Source: Dyella ginsengisoli LA-4 (GTDB lineage Bacteria > Pseudomonadota > Gammaproteobacteria > Xanthomonadales > Rhodanobacteraceae). Taken from it: a stretch of DNA of 64,000 nt. The stretch's first letter is position 1. Every line of letters begins with the position of its first letter. The translations under genes were made by a program, and so were the position numbers. The notes under the pieces were generated by a model. That model made no database searches. It was given only the letters and a program-made list of their open reading frames with translations, and was not told where the DNA came from. Shown here one piece after another: positions 19,653 through 31,342 of this stretch. The stretch is from NCBI RefSeq assembly GCF_000334915.1, contig NZ_AMSF01000016.1, forward strand, positions 62,001-126,000. The letters run 5' to 3'.

Positions 19653-21068
19653 TCAACGTCCCTTCAGCGCCCCGTAAGCCGCCAACGCCGCGGCCCGCGA
19701 CTCGCCAAGATCCACCATCGGCGCCGGATAGCCGGACCGCCGCAGCAGCGACGGATCCTTCCACGGCTCGTGCCGCAGGGCTGGCACCGCGCCGGCGAGT
19801 TCGGGCAGCCAGCGCGCCAGGTACTCGCCCTTCGGATCGAACTTCTGCGACTGGCTGACCGGGTTGAACACGCGGAAATACGGCGCGGCATCGGCGCCGC
19901 AGCCGGCGACCCACTGCCAGCCCAGCGAATTGGCCGGCAGATCGGCATCCACCAGCGTGTCCCAGAACCAGCGCGCGCCGTGGTGCCAGTGCTGGCGAAG
20001 GTTCTTGGTCAGGAAGCTGGCCACCACCATGCGCACGCGGTTGTGCATCCAGCCGGTGTGCCACAGCTCGCGCATGCCTGCGTCCACCAGCGGGATGCCG
20101 GTTCGTCCCCGCTGCCAGCGCTCGATCAGCGCCTCGTCGGACGCCGCCCAGGGAAAGCCATCGAACTTCGGATTGAAGTTGGCCGTATGCGTGGCCGGGA
20201 AGTGGTACAGCAGGTGATGGGCGAACTCGCGCCAGCCCAGCTCGCGCAGGAATGGCTCCAGGTCCGGCCGCTTGCCGGAGCGGCCGGCCAGCAGGCGATG
20301 CAGTCCGGCCTGGATCTGCCGCGGCGAGATCTCGCCAAAATGCAGGTGCGGCGACAGTCGCGACGTGCCGTGGCGCGAGGGAATATCGCGGCCCTCGGCG
20401 TAGTCGTTCACTGCGTCGTCGACGAACAGCTCCAGCATCTCCTGCGCCCCGCGCTCGCCCGGGGTCCAGGCCCCGGCCAGGCCGGCGTCCCAGCGGATCC
20501 GGGGAAGCAGCTCCAGCGACTCCAGCGTCGCGCCGCCCTCCGCGGTCGCGCCGCGCAGGGGCTGCGGCACCGGCAGCGGCCCGGACTCGTCGATCAGCGT
20601 GCGAAGGTTGCGCCAGAACGGCGTGAACACCCGGTACGGGTCACCGGTCCTGGTTTCCACCTGCCAGGGCTCGCGCCACAGCGCCGCGTTGAAGCTTTGC
20701 GCGGCCACGCCCTGCTCACGCAGCCGCTGCTTGATGCGGGTATCCCGCTCGATTGCCGCCGGCTCGTACATCCGGTTCCAGTAAACCGCCCCGGCCCCGG
20801 TCGCCTTGATCAGTGCGGCCAGAACCCGCTCGCTGTCACCCTGACGCAGATGCAGTTCGGCGTGATGCCCGTGCAGCGATGTGCGAAGCGCGTCCAGTGC
20901 ATGATGCAGCCACCAGCGACTGGCCGCGCCGGGTGCCCAGTCGCGCTCTTCCTGCGGCGCATGGATGTACACCGGCAGCACGCGTTCATGGGCGGCGCAG
21001 GCTGCGTGCAGGGCGGGGTTGTCGGCCAGCCGCAGGTCGCGGCGGAACCAGACGATGGCAAGGGACAT
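19653..21068 (-). CDS. phrB: Deoxyribodipyrimidine photo-lyase
   Basis: 471 aa, the usual length of a class I CPD photolyase, which repairs UV-induced cyclobutane dimers with blue light. The N-terminal antenna-binding Rossmann domain starts IVWFRRDLRLADNPAL; the C-terminal FAD domain shows RTGIPLVDAGMREL, TGWMHNRVRMVVASFL, DLPANSLGWQW and YFRVFNPVSQSQKFDP. The tryptophan-rich electron-transfer motifs are present. The start at 21068 gives the family N-terminus. It lies 78 nt downstream of an orphan receiver-domain gene on the same strand. Confidence 0.95.
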   Translation of the reverse strand: MSLAIVWFRRDLRLADNPALHAACAAHERVLPVYIHAPQEERDWAPGAASRWWLHHALDALRTSLHGHHAELHLRQGDSERVLAALIKATGAGAVYWNRMYEPAAIERDTRIKQRLREQGVAAQSFNAALWREPWQVETRTGDPYRVFTPFWRNLRTLIDESGPLPVPQPLRGATAEGGATLESLELLPRIRWDAGLAGAWTPGERGAQEMLELFVDDAVNDYAEGRDIPSRHGTSRLSPHLHFGEISPRQIQAGLHRLLAGRSGKRPDLEPFLRELGWREFAHHLLYHFPATHTANFNPKFDGFPWAASDEALIERWQRGRTGIPLVDAGMRELWHTGWMHNRVRMVVASFLTKNLRQHWHHGARWFWDTLVDADLPANSLGWQWVAGCGADAAPYFRVFNPVSQSQKFDPKGEYLARWLPELAGAVPALRHEPWKDPSLLRRSGYPAPMVDLGESRAAALAAYGALKGR

Positions 21069-21146
21069 GGGGAAACCGGCGACTCGTCTGACCTGGGAGC
21101 CAAGGTTACGGGCAGAAGCCGCGCGCGGATGCGAAAGCACTCCACT

Positions 21147-21542
21147 TCACTCTGCACCGACACCCTCGCGACGCGCCAGCGCACAGCGGTTCGCCTCATC
21201 GATTGCCGCCAGCAACTCGCGGGCGCCGAACGGCTTGGGCAGGAATGCCGCCGATGCCGGCGAGACCATCCGCCCCGAACCATCGGAAGACATCGCCACC
21301 AGCGCCACGTCCGGATGGCGCTGCAGCGCCTCATGACAGATCGCCGCTCCACGGTCATCGGATACGTCCACATCCACGACCAGCACATCCAGGCGTTCCA
21401 GCGAATGAAGCCGGCGCAGCGCACCGCGCGCACCCAGCGCGGTGAGCACGTGGAAGCCGGCCCGCCCCTCGAGCAGGACGCGCATGGTCTCCAACACCGA
21501 CGGATCGTCATCGACGATCAGGACCGCGCGGCCGGTATCCAT
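21147..21542 (-). CDS. Stand-alone response-regulator receiver protein
   Basis: 131 aa, a single CheY-like receiver without an output domain. Acidic pocket D11-D13 (IVDDDP), phosphoacceptor D57 (LVVDVDV), S85/S86 switch position and K103 (FLPKPF) are all present, so phosphorylation is expected. No histidine kinase is near. It is the gene before phrB on the same strand (78 nt), so the two may be cotranscribed; a role in light or stress signalling would be inference. Upstream lies a cluster of palindromes (21619-21665). Confidence 0.85.
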   Translation of the reverse strand: MDTGRAVLIVDDDPSVLETMRVLLEGRAGFHVLTALGARGALRRLHSLERLDVLVVDVDVSDDRGAAICHEALQRHPDVALVAMSSDGSGRMVSPASAAFLPKPFGARELLAAIDEANRCALARREGVGAE

Positions 21543-22250
21543 CCAACCCCCTTCAGCCCGCGCCCACAGCGGGCACGATGCACTGCAACAGTGTACCCGG
21601 CGGCGGATCGGGCGAAAATGACGTCACGCACGGCAAACGTTTGTTTGAGATAGGAAACTTTCCTAGCGCCATGACAGCGGTCGTCCGCCGGAAAAGCGGC
21701 TTGCAGTACGCCAGTCGAGTCGCTCCGGATACCCGGACGACGCACTCGTGCCGGCCTGCCCGGCCAGCAGCAGCTCGGCTCCCCGAGAGAAACTCCGTCG
21801 CGACCGCCTCAGTCGCTTCAGCGGCAGCGCTGCTCGCCGCCGCGCCGATCGCTCGGGTACCGCCGCCGCAAAACCGCAGTGCGAACTGCACTTGCCGAGC
21901 TCGAAGGCCCGATCCCGCCAGCCACCCCCGCAGATCGGCCCCGCGCCGCACATCCCGACCAAACGGCAAGGACCGCTTCCGCGTCACCGGCGTCACCGGC
22001 GCGACAAGTTCACAGGCAAGGGGTTTCCCGAGGTTCGGGAAATGGAGCGCGGGGAACGTTCGCGCGAGACGAGGCGGAACCACCCTCGTGTCGGCGACCG
22101 GCCATCCACTCCAACTTTGCTTCCTGGCCGTGCCGGCCAGGCAGCATCCAGAGTCTTCGTTCTGCAGGCCGGTGAGACAGGCTGCGGCACGGCGACGGGG
22201 AGCCGACTTGTTCGTCGGCACTTCGTCCACGACCGCGCAATGGCCACTGC
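21543..22250. other. About 700 nt without a convincing gene
   Basis: Reading frames here lack the codon pattern of the neighbours: the translated products are Arg/Pro/Ala/Ser-rich with no recognisable domain, and no frame has a ribosome site plus sensible start. Apart from the palindromes at 21619-21665, I see no structured feature. It lies on the 3' side of tRNA-Ser, a position where remnants of integrated elements often persist, but nothing diagnostic remains. Confidence 0.5.
21619..21665. promoter_or_regulatory. Cluster of three palindromes upstream of the receiver gene
   Basis: Within 47 nt are TGACGTCA (21619-21626), CAAACGTTTG (21634-21643) and TAGGAAACTTTCCTA (21651-21665, perfect 7-bp half-sites around a central C). 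Locally A/T-rich compared with the surroundings. They lie 77-123 nt before the receiver gene start, a plausible operator region. The binding protein is unknown. Confidence 0.4.
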
Positions 22251-22358
22251 CTACGCGAGAAAGCCCAACGTCGAGCCAGCCAGCCAGACCAGCACGAACG
22301 CCACGAGCAGCAGCGCGATTACCAGACCAGCCACATCGACCACTGCCTCAATCCGCAT
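22251..22358 (-). CDS. Possible 35-aa single-pass membrane protein
   Basis: A short frame encodes MRIEAVVDVAGLV and then a continuous hydrophobic stretch (IALLLVAFVLVWLAGSTL), ending GFLA. Composition and length match small bacterial inner-membrane proteins with one transmembrane helix. AGG lies about 8 nt before the ATG at 22358, a weak ribosome site. No similarity to a named family recognised; short length makes chance possible. Confidence 0.35.
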   Translation of the reverse strand: MRIEAVVDVAGLVIALLLVAFVLVWLAGSTLGFLA

Positions 22359-22546
22359 ATCGGAAACCTGCACATCGGTTCCCCAAGCTTGGAGCGGGCA
22401 CCTTTCGAGGTCATGACAGGCGCGTAGGCGCATCCCCTGCGGGGCGCGTCTGAGCCATGTCAGGGTCAGCACCGGTGCCCCGAAAGACGATCACCAAGCC
22501 CCTGGTGAAGGCGGACAAAAACTCGTACGCAACTGGGGATAGGTTA

Positions 22547-22636
22547 TGGCGGAGAGAGTGGGATTCGAACCCACGGTAGGCTTTCACCTACGGCAGTTTT
22601 CAAGACTGCTGCCTTAAACCGCTCGGCCATCTCTCC
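22547..22636 (-). tRNA. tRNA-Ser (anticodon UGA)
   Basis: On the reverse strand a complete class II tRNA is present: 7-bp acceptor stem GGAGAGA/TCTCTCC, D-arm GGCCGAGCGGTT, anticodon loop CTTGAAA with anticodon TGA, a long variable arm (CGTAGG ... CCTACG) typical of serine tRNA, T-arm GTGGGTTCGAATCCCAC, discriminator G and an encoded CCA end (22547-22549). It reads UCA and related Ser codons. It lies downstream of serS and a membrane-protein gene on the same strand. Confidence 0.97.
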
Positions 22637-22747
22637 GTTTGATTGTCCGGGTTGCATTGCGCTCCCCGCTTGAAGCATGCACCGGGGCCAGCGTTGAAGA
22701 CCGGCTCCCGTGCCACGACCGCAGGTGCTGCGGCCGCGGTGATGGTA

Positions 22748-25297
<2,550 letters not shown>

Positions 25298-25302
25298 GCT
25301 GG

Positions 25303-26658
25303 CTAGCCCTCGCCGCGCGCCTTGCGCCGTGCCTCGCGCAGCGCACTGAGCTTTTCGCGCAGCTTGATCTCCAGCCCACGATCGACCGGCTGGTAGAACT
25401 CGGTGCCGACCAGGGCGTCGGGCAGCAGTTGCTGGTCGAGCGCGATGCCACCTTCGGCGTCGTGGTCGTACTGGTAGCCCTTGCCGTAGCCCAGGCCCTT
25501 CATCAACCTGGTCGGCGCGTTGCGCAGGTGCATCGGCACGTCCAGCGTGCCGGTCTGCGCGACCACGGCGCGGGCCTGGTTGTAGGCGGTGTAGGCGGCA
25601 TTGCTCTTCGGCGCGATGGCCAGCCAGATCGCCAGTTGGGCCAGGCCCAGCTCGCCCTCCGGGCTGCCCAGCCGTTCGTAGGTATCCCAGGCGTCCAGCG
25701 CCATGCGCCAGGCGCGCGGCTCGGCCAGGCCGATGTCTTCCACCGCCATCCGGGTGAGGCGCCGGGCCAGGTACAGCGGATCGCAGCCGCCGTCGAGCAT
25801 GCGGCACAGCCAGTACACCGCGGCATCCGGGTCGGACGAGCGCACCGATTTGTGCAGCGCCGAGATCTGGTCGTAGAACTGCTCGCCGCCCTTGTCGAAC
25901 CGCCGGGTGCGGTCGGCCAGCACCTGCTCCAGCGTGGCCTGGTCGATGCGGCCCGGCTCCGATCCGGTGTGGTCCGCCAGCTCCGCGGCGATCTCCAGCA
26001 GGGTGAGCGCGCGGCGCACGTCGCCGTCGGCCGCCTCGGCGATCAGCCGCAACGCGTCATCGGGAACCTCCAGTTCCTGCCCGCCGAGTCCGCGTTCGGT
26101 GTCTTCCAGCGCTCGTCGCAGCGCCTGCACGATGTCATCCGGAGACAACGCCTCAAGCACGTGCACGCGGCAGCGTGAGAGCAGCGCCGAGTTCAGCTCG
26201 AACGAGGGATTTTCGGTGGTTGCGCCGACGAACAGGATCACCCCGCGCTCGATGTGCGGCAGGAAGGCATCCTGCTGAGCCTTGTTGAAGCGGTGCACCT
26301 CGTCGACGAACAGCACGGTGCGCCGCCCCCGGGCGAAGTTGCCCTCCGCCTCGGCCAGCGCCTTGCGCACCTCGGGCAGGCCGGACATCACCGCCGAGAT
26401 GGCGCGGAAGTCCGCATCCGCATAGCGGGCCACCAGCAAAGCCAGGGTGGTCTTGCCGCAACCCGGCGGCCCCCACAGCACCATCGAGTGGACCCGCCCC
26501 GCCTCCAGTGCCCGCCGCAACGGCTTGCCCGCCCCCACCAGGCGCGGCTGCCCCACCACTTCATCCAGGCTGCGCGGCCGCATGCGCTCGGCCAGCGGCT
26601 TGAGCGCTTCGGGCTCGGCAAACAGGCTGCCGTCGGGGGTCAGGGGGGAATGCGACAT
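25303..26658 (-). CDS. rarA: Replication-associated recombination protein A
   Basis: 451 aa AAA+ ATPase (MgsA/RarA; Mgs1/WRNIP1 family) that acts at stalled replication forks. N-terminal region PLAERMRPRSLDEVVGQ, Walker A GPPGCGKTT (63-71), Walker B VLFVDEVHRFNK, sensor 1 FVGATTENPSFELNSALLSRC, then the C-terminal tetramerisation region HKSVRSSDPDAAVYWL and the YKYPHDF-equivalent segment around GYQYDHD. The start at 26658 matches the family; an ATG 27 codons further upstream does not. Follows lolA in many gammaproteobacteria; here a diguanylate cyclase and DUF1275 gene intervene. Confidence 0.96.
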   Translation of the reverse strand: MSHSPLTPDGSLFAEPEALKPLAERMRPRSLDEVVGQPRLVGAGKPLRRALEAGRVHSMVLWGPPGCGKTTLALLVARYADADFRAISAVMSGLPEVRKALAEAEGNFARGRRTVLFVDEVHRFNKAQQDAFLPHIERGVILFVGATTENPSFELNSALLSRCRVHVLEALSPDDIVQALRRALEDTERGLGGQELEVPDDALRLIAEAADGDVRRALTLLEIAAELADHTGSEPGRIDQATLEQVLADRTRRFDKGGEQFYDQISALHKSVRSSDPDAAVYWLCRMLDGGCDPLYLARRLTRMAVEDIGLAEPRAWRMALDAWDTYERLGSPEGELGLAQLAIWLAIAPKSNAAYTAYNQARAVVAQTGTLDVPMHLRNAPTRLMKGLGYGKGYQYDHDAEGGIALDQQLLPDALVGTEFYQPVDRGLEIKLREKLSALREARRKARGEG

Positions 26659-26869
26659 CCAGCGATGATAAGGCAAGGCCCGGCCCAGCCCGTCCCCCGA
26701 CGCATGCCACCGGCGACACCCGACACAAGATCGGGCCACCCGGTATCATTCGGCAGAGAGTCCCTTTTCCCTCGGACCGGCCCCATGCCCGGATCGTCGC
26801 GCATCCATCCATCTGCCCGGTTGATACCCAGGTCGTCGTGCCCTCCGGGGCGGGAGGCCTGACGGGGGC

Positions 26870-29800
26870 ATGAGTACGCGTTGGGGGCACACCCGTCGTG
26901 GGTGGTCATGGCTGTTGCTGGTGCTGTTCTGGGTCGGGGCGACTTCGCCATTGCACGCCCAGGACCCTGATCCTTGGGCGCCATTCCTCACTCCATGGTT
27001 CGAGCGCGTCGGCACCAGCGATGGCCTGCCCCACTCGGTGACCACCGCGCTCGCGCAGGACACGCGCGGGCTGGTGTGGATCGGCACGATGGGTGGCCTG
27101 GTCCGCTACGACGGCTTCCGCATGCAGGTGTTCGATGGCGGCCGCGCGCCGGATCGCCTGCATGACGCCTATGTGCGCACCCTGCTGGCCTTGCCGGGGG
27201 GCGACATGCTGGTCGGCACCAACGCCGGCGGCCTGGCCCGCTTCCAGGCCGCGACCGGCCGGTTCCTGAACTACCCGACCGGCCCCGGCGGCATCTCCGA
27301 TCCGAAGATCTACGACCTGGCCAGTGACGGTCACGGTGGCGTGTGGATCGCCACCGACCGCGGCATCGACCACCTCGACGTGGCATCGGGCAGGATCACC
27401 GTGGTGCCGATCGGCAGCGAACCGGCACCGCGCAACTTCAGCGTGCTGCAGGACGACCAGGGCGACCTGTGGCTGGGCAACGACCGTGGCCTGTTCGTGC
27501 GACGCGCCGGCGCCTCGTCCTTCGTGCGGGTGGATGCCGCGGATCCGACCGTCTCCGCCGTGCTGCACAACCAAGTCTGGGCTCTGCACCAGGACCGGGA
27601 CGGTCGTCTCTGGGTCGGCAGCGGCCAGGCCGGCGCGGTGTACCGGAACCGTGACGGCAGCTGGCACGCGGTGCCGGGCTTCAGCCCGTCGCCGCAACGG
27701 CGCAACTTCCCCACCGTGCGTCACTTCGCGCAATCGGCAGCGGGCGAGGAGTGGATCGGCACCGACGGCGAAGGGGTGCTGATCTACCGGGCCGGACAAC
27801 CGGCGGCACGCCGGGTGTCCCACGATCCGGCGGTGGCCTCCTCGCTGCAGGGAGACTCGATCCGCGACCTGCTCTTCGACAGGGCCGGCAACATGTGGGT
27901 CGCCACCGATCTCGGCGCGGCCCACACCAACACCCAGGCGCAGATGGTGTGTTCGCTGCTGCCCTCGCCGCTGGCCCGGTTCGGTCTGTCCGAGAGCAAC
28001 GTGCAGGGCATGCTGGTCGACAGCCGCGGGCGGATCTGGCTGGGACTCGGCAACGGCCACATCGACCTCATCGACCTCAAACAGGGCAGCCTGCGACACC
28101 TGATCATGGGCGGCGCGCAGAGCCACCGCGACGTGCTTGCGTTCACCGAGACGCCGGACGGCACCATCTGGGTCGGCACCCTGGGGCTGGCCAGGATCGA
28201 CCCGGACACCCTGCAGGTCACCAACGATGTACTGCCGCCGTTGGCCACGCACCCGGTCCTGAGCGTGACCAATGTGGACGGGGTCCTGCTGATGGGCACC
28301 TACGACGGCGTGTACCGGTACGACCCGACCACCGGCCAGCTGGAACACTTCCGCCACGATCCGGCCGATCCGAGCTCGCTGGCCAGCGACACGGTGCGCT
28401 ACATCGCCCGGGTGGACGGCAAGATCTGGTACGCCACCACCGCCGGCATCAGCGTGGCGGACCGGGTCAGCGACGACCGGGGCTTTCGCAACATCGGCCA
28501 GCAACCCGGCAACCAGGGCAGCCTTCCGCACGACTACATCGGTTCGATCGCCAAGGACGCCAATGGCAACCTCTGGCTGGCCACTTTCGGCGGCGTCGCC
28601 GAACTGCCGGGCGGACAGCTGGGCGCGCAACCGCGGTTCCGCGTCTTCGACACCGACGCGGGGCTGTCCAGCGACAAGGTCAATGCGGTGCTGCCGGACG
28701 ACCGGGGCCATCTCTGGACCAGCCTGTCCAACGGCGTTGCCATGATCGATGTCGCTACCGGCGAGGTACGCAACCTGGGCGCACGCGACGGGCTGCACAT
28801 CCCCAGTTACATCTATCTCGCCACCGCGCGGGCCCCGGACGGATCGCTGCTGTTCGGTGGCCAGGGCGGCCTCACCCTGGTACGCAGGCACGCGGAGAAG
28901 GAGCAGCCGGTCGAGGTTCCGCCTCCGTCGGTCACCTCGGCCCGGGTTGGCGGGAAGGACCTGCCTCCCGGCGCACTACCCCGATCCGGCGACACCCTGA
29001 CCATCGACGATGGCCATCGCGGACTGCAGCTGAGCTTCGCCGTGCTGGATTACCGTGCCCCGCTGGAAACGCGCTACAGCTACCGCATGGAAGGCTTCGA
29101 CGACGGATGGACCGACATCCCGGTCGGCTCATCCCCCAATGCCGTCTACACCAACCTGCCGCACGGCCAGTACTCGCTTCGCTTGCGCGCCACCACGCGG
29201 GGCATGTTCCCGACCACGGTGGAGTCCGACCTGCGGGTCGTGGTGCAGCCACGCTGGTACGAGACGGTCTGGCTGCGCACCCTGGTCATATTGGCCGGCA
29301 TCGCCGCGGTGTTCGCGCTGGTCCACCTGCGCACGATCTATCTGCGGCGGCAGGCCAAGCGGCTGCAGCAGCAGATCGACGAGCGCACCCGTGACCTGCA
29401 GGAAGCCAACGCGCGGCTGGACAAGCTGGCCGGTACCGACGAGCTGACCGGGGTCTACAACCGCCGCCGCTTCCTGGCCCTGGCCGAAGGCGTACGCGCA
29501 CTCTCCGCCGAAGGCCAGGCATGCCTCGCAGTGCTCGACCTGGACCGCTTCAAGGAAATCAACGACGGCTACGGCCACCTCGCCGGGGATGCGGTGATCC
29601 GCGCGATCACCGACATCATCCTCAGCCACTGCCGCCCGGGCGACCTGGTGGGCCGTTACGGCGGCGAGGAGCTGGTGATCTGCCTGCCCGACTGCACGGC
29701 GACCGAAGCGATGCGGGCCACCGGGCGCATCCGCGAGGCGCTTGCCCGCACCGAGGTCCGTCACGAAGGGCGCAGCATCCGGGTCACCACCAGCATCGGC

Positions 29801-29914
29801 GTGGCCGCCATCCATCGCCAGGAGAGCATGGAGCAATGGCTTTCACGCGCCGACGCAGCGCTCTACGAAGCAAAGCGTCGCGGCCGCAACTGCGTGGTGC
29901 TGGCCGGGGACTGA
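26870..29914 (+). CDS. Periplasmic two-component propeller-GGDEF diguanylate cyclase
   Basis: 1014 aa inner-membrane sensor. Signal sequence 1-31 (WLLLVLFWVGATSPLHA), a periplasmic seven-bladed double propeller built from repeats such as GLVWIGTMGGLVRYDGF and NMWVATDLGA (about 35-700), a Y_Y_Y domain (about 720-790, YSYRMEGFDDGWTDIP), one transmembrane helix (about 800-820), a short coiled coil (QQQIDERTRDLQEANARLDK) and a GGDEF domain (about 850-1010). The active-site GGEEL is at 931-935 and the inhibitory RxxD site (RPGD) lies 5 residues before it, so it should make c-di-GMP under product inhibition. The ligand is unknown; relatives sense carbohydrates or other periplasmic cues. Sits between lolA and rarA. 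Confidence 0.92.
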   Translation: MSTRWGHTRRGWSWLLLVLFWVGATSPLHAQDPDPWAPFLTPWFERVGTSDGLPHSVTTALAQDTRGLVWIGTMGGLVRYDGFRMQVFDGGRAPDRLHDAYVRTLLALPGGDMLVGTNAGGLARFQAATGRFLNYPTGPGGISDPKIYDLASDGHGGVWIATDRGIDHLDVASGRITVVPIGSEPAPRNFSVLQDDQGDLWLGNDRGLFVRRAGASSFVRVDAADPTVSAVLHNQVWALHQDRDGRLWVGSGQAGAVYRNRDGSWHAVPGFSPSPQRRNFPTVRHFAQSAAGEEWIGTDGEGVLIYRAGQPAARRVSHDPAVASSLQGDSIRDLLFDRAGNMWVATDLGAAHTNTQAQMVCSLLPSPLARFGLSESNVQGMLVDSRGRIWLGLGNGHIDLIDLKQGSLRHLIMGGAQSHRDVLAFTETPDGTIWVGTLGLARIDPDTLQVTNDVLPPLATHPVLSVTNVDGVLLMGTYDGVYRYDPTTGQLEHFRHDPADPSSLASDTVRYIARVDGKIWYATTAGISVADRVSDDRGFRNIGQQPGNQGSLPHDYIGSIAKDANGNLWLATFGGVAELPGGQLGAQPRFRVFDTDAGLSSDKVNAVLPDDRGHLWTSLSNGVAMIDVATGEVRNLGARDGLHIPSYIYLATARAPDGSLLFGGQGGLTLVRRHAEKEQPVEVPPPSVTSARVGGKDLPPGALPRSGDTLTIDDGHRGLQLSFAVLDYRAPLETRYSYRMEGFDDGWTDIPVGSSPNAVYTNLPHGQYSLRLRATTRGMFPTTVESDLRVVVQPRWYETVWLRTLVILAGIAAVFALVHLRTIYLRRQAKRLQQQIDERTRDLQEANARLDKLAGTDELTGVYNRRRFLALAEGVRALSAEGQACLAVLDLDRFKEINDGYGHLAGDAVIRAITDIILSHCRPGDLVGRYGGEELVICLPDCTATEAMRATGRIREALARTEVRHEGRSIRVTTSIGVAAIHRQESMEQWLSRADAALYEAKRRGRNCVVLAGD

Positions 29915-29918
29915 GTGG

Positions 29919-30608
29919 TCAGTTCGGCCGGCTGGGGGAATCGTCGCGCATCATCGCGTAATGCCGGTAGACCGCATAACCGAGCCCGACCACGCCGGTG
30001 AGCGTCGCCGGAATCAACAGCACGCGCTCGCCCATGCGCGCAAAGCCAAGCGTCCCGAGTACCGCGCCGACGATGAAATGACTGGCCACCAGCACGCAGA
30101 CGTGGATGCGCAGCGTGTCCACCTCGAGTCCGCGAAGGCGCTGGCCGAGATAGATACCCAGGTCGGTGAAGATGCCCGAGACATGGGTGGTGCGGAACGT
30201 GGCACCGCTGTAGGTGCTGACCATGGCGTTCTGCAACCCGCAGGCGGCAGAGGCGAGGTAGATCCCCAGGTCGTGATGCGCGGCGATCAACGGAGTGGCC
30301 GCGAACAGCAGCAGCGACTCCATCATCAGCACGGCGCCGTAGCGGCGGCCCAACTGCAACGTGCGCTGCTGCACGATGAAACCGCTGGCCACGGCGCCAC
30401 CCAGGAACGACAGGATCGCCAGTCCCCAGTGCGCGATCTCGCCCAGGTCAAGGTGGGCCACGGCGAGGCCCAGCTCGGTGCTGGTGCCGGTCAGGTGGGT
30501 GATCGGCTGGTGGCGGAAGCACAGGTAGCCGACCGAATTGATGCAGCCGGCGACCAGCGCCAGCAGTCCGCCGCCGATCCAGGCCCAACGCGGCAGCTGT
30601 CGCAGCAT
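29919..30608 (-). CDS. DUF1275 (YoaK-type) membrane protein
   Basis: 229 aa with about six hydrophobic segments, a DUF1275 family member (YoaK/YgaY-like). Conserved patches: AGCINSVGYLCF in TM1, THLTGTSTELGLAVA, ACGLQNAMVSTYSG and RTTHVSGIFTDLG. Function unknown; members are inner-membrane proteins, sometimes suggested as transporters. It lies 10 nt downstream of lolA on the same strand and is probably cotranscribed with it; its 3' end nearly touches the convergent cyclase gene. Confidence 0.85.
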   Translation of the reverse strand: MLRQLPRWAWIGGGLLALVAGCINSVGYLCFRHQPITHLTGTSTELGLAVAHLDLGEIAHWGLAILSFLGGAVASGFIVQQRTLQLGRRYGAVLMMESLLLFAATPLIAAHHDLGIYLASAACGLQNAMVSTYSGATFRTTHVSGIFTDLGIYLGQRLRGLEVDTLRIHVCVLVASHFIVGAVLGTLGFARMGERVLLIPATLTGVVGLGYAVYRHYAMMRDDSPSRPN

Positions 30609-30618
30609 GATGGGAGCT

Positions 30619-31281
30619 TCAGTCCTTGATCGGCTGGGTGGTGAGCACCGGCGCGTCGCCGATCACGTCGGCGCCCGGCGGCGGGGTGAAGTTGAAGGTG
30701 CTGTCCGGGATGTTCGCATTGCGCTTCCAGTCGGAGAACCGGATCTGCGTGGTGGCGCCGAGCTGGTCGCGGAACACCATTTCGTCCAGGCCATCTTCGC
30801 CGAAGCCGAGCTCCGCATGGTCGAACTGAGGGTCCTTCGCCTTCGAGGTGAGGCGCAGCCACAGCAGTCCGTCATGCGCGCCCTCCTCGGTCACGGTGAA
30901 CTCCTGGTCCATCCGCTTGACGTTGGTGAGCACGGTCAGCGGACTGTGCGACTCGGCGCTGCTCTGGGTGCGCACGGTAACCTGCTCCAGCTCCGGGTCG
31001 TACAGCCACACGCGGCTGCCGTCGGCGACGATGGTCTGCTTGTAGGGCGCCAGCGTGTCCCAGCGGAACTGCCGCGGCGCCTCCAGCGCCAGGGTGCCGG
31101 AGCTGGTCTTGCCGTCGCGGCCGTTGGGATCGGTCAGGGTCTGGGTGAAGCGGCCGGTGAGCGAGTGCAGGTCGTGCGCGAAGGCGTCGAGCCGGGCGCG
31201 CGCCGTGTCGGTCGCCGCGTGGGCGAAGCCGGCCAGCGACAGGGCCAGGATGGCGAAGAAGAGGGAGACGAAACGCTTCAT
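30619..31281 (-). CDS. lolA: Outer-membrane lipoprotein carrier protein LolA
   Basis: 220 aa periplasmic chaperone carrying lipoproteins from LolCDE to LolB. Signal peptide KRFVSLFFAILALSLAGFAHA, then the incomplete beta-barrel: LTGRFTQTLTDPNGRDGKTSSGTLAL, PRQFRWDTLAPYKQTIVADGSRVWLYDPELEQV match the family. It lies 158 nt downstream of ftsK, the usual ftsK-lolA order, with a REPIN in the gap. Confidence 0.94.
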   Translation of the reverse strand: MKRFVSLFFAILALSLAGFAHAATDTARARLDAFAHDLHSLTGRFTQTLTDPNGRDGKTSSGTLALEAPRQFRWDTLAPYKQTIVADGSRVWLYDPELEQVTVRTQSSAESHSPLTVLTNVKRMDQEFTVTEEGAHDGLLWLRLTSKAKDPQFDHAELGFGEDGLDEMVFRDQLGATTQIRFSDWKRNANIPDSTFNFTPPPGADVIGDAPVLTTQPIKD

Positions 31282-31342
31282 GGGAACCTGGGCGTGGGGG
31301 CGGTACGTGAAAGTGTGCGGAGCGGGAGCTTAATCGCGATTG

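Noticed and set aside
21553-22230. 225-codon reverse open frame in the gene-poor stretch
   Set aside because: No domain, no ribosome site, Ala/Arg-rich composition without the usual third-position GC pattern.
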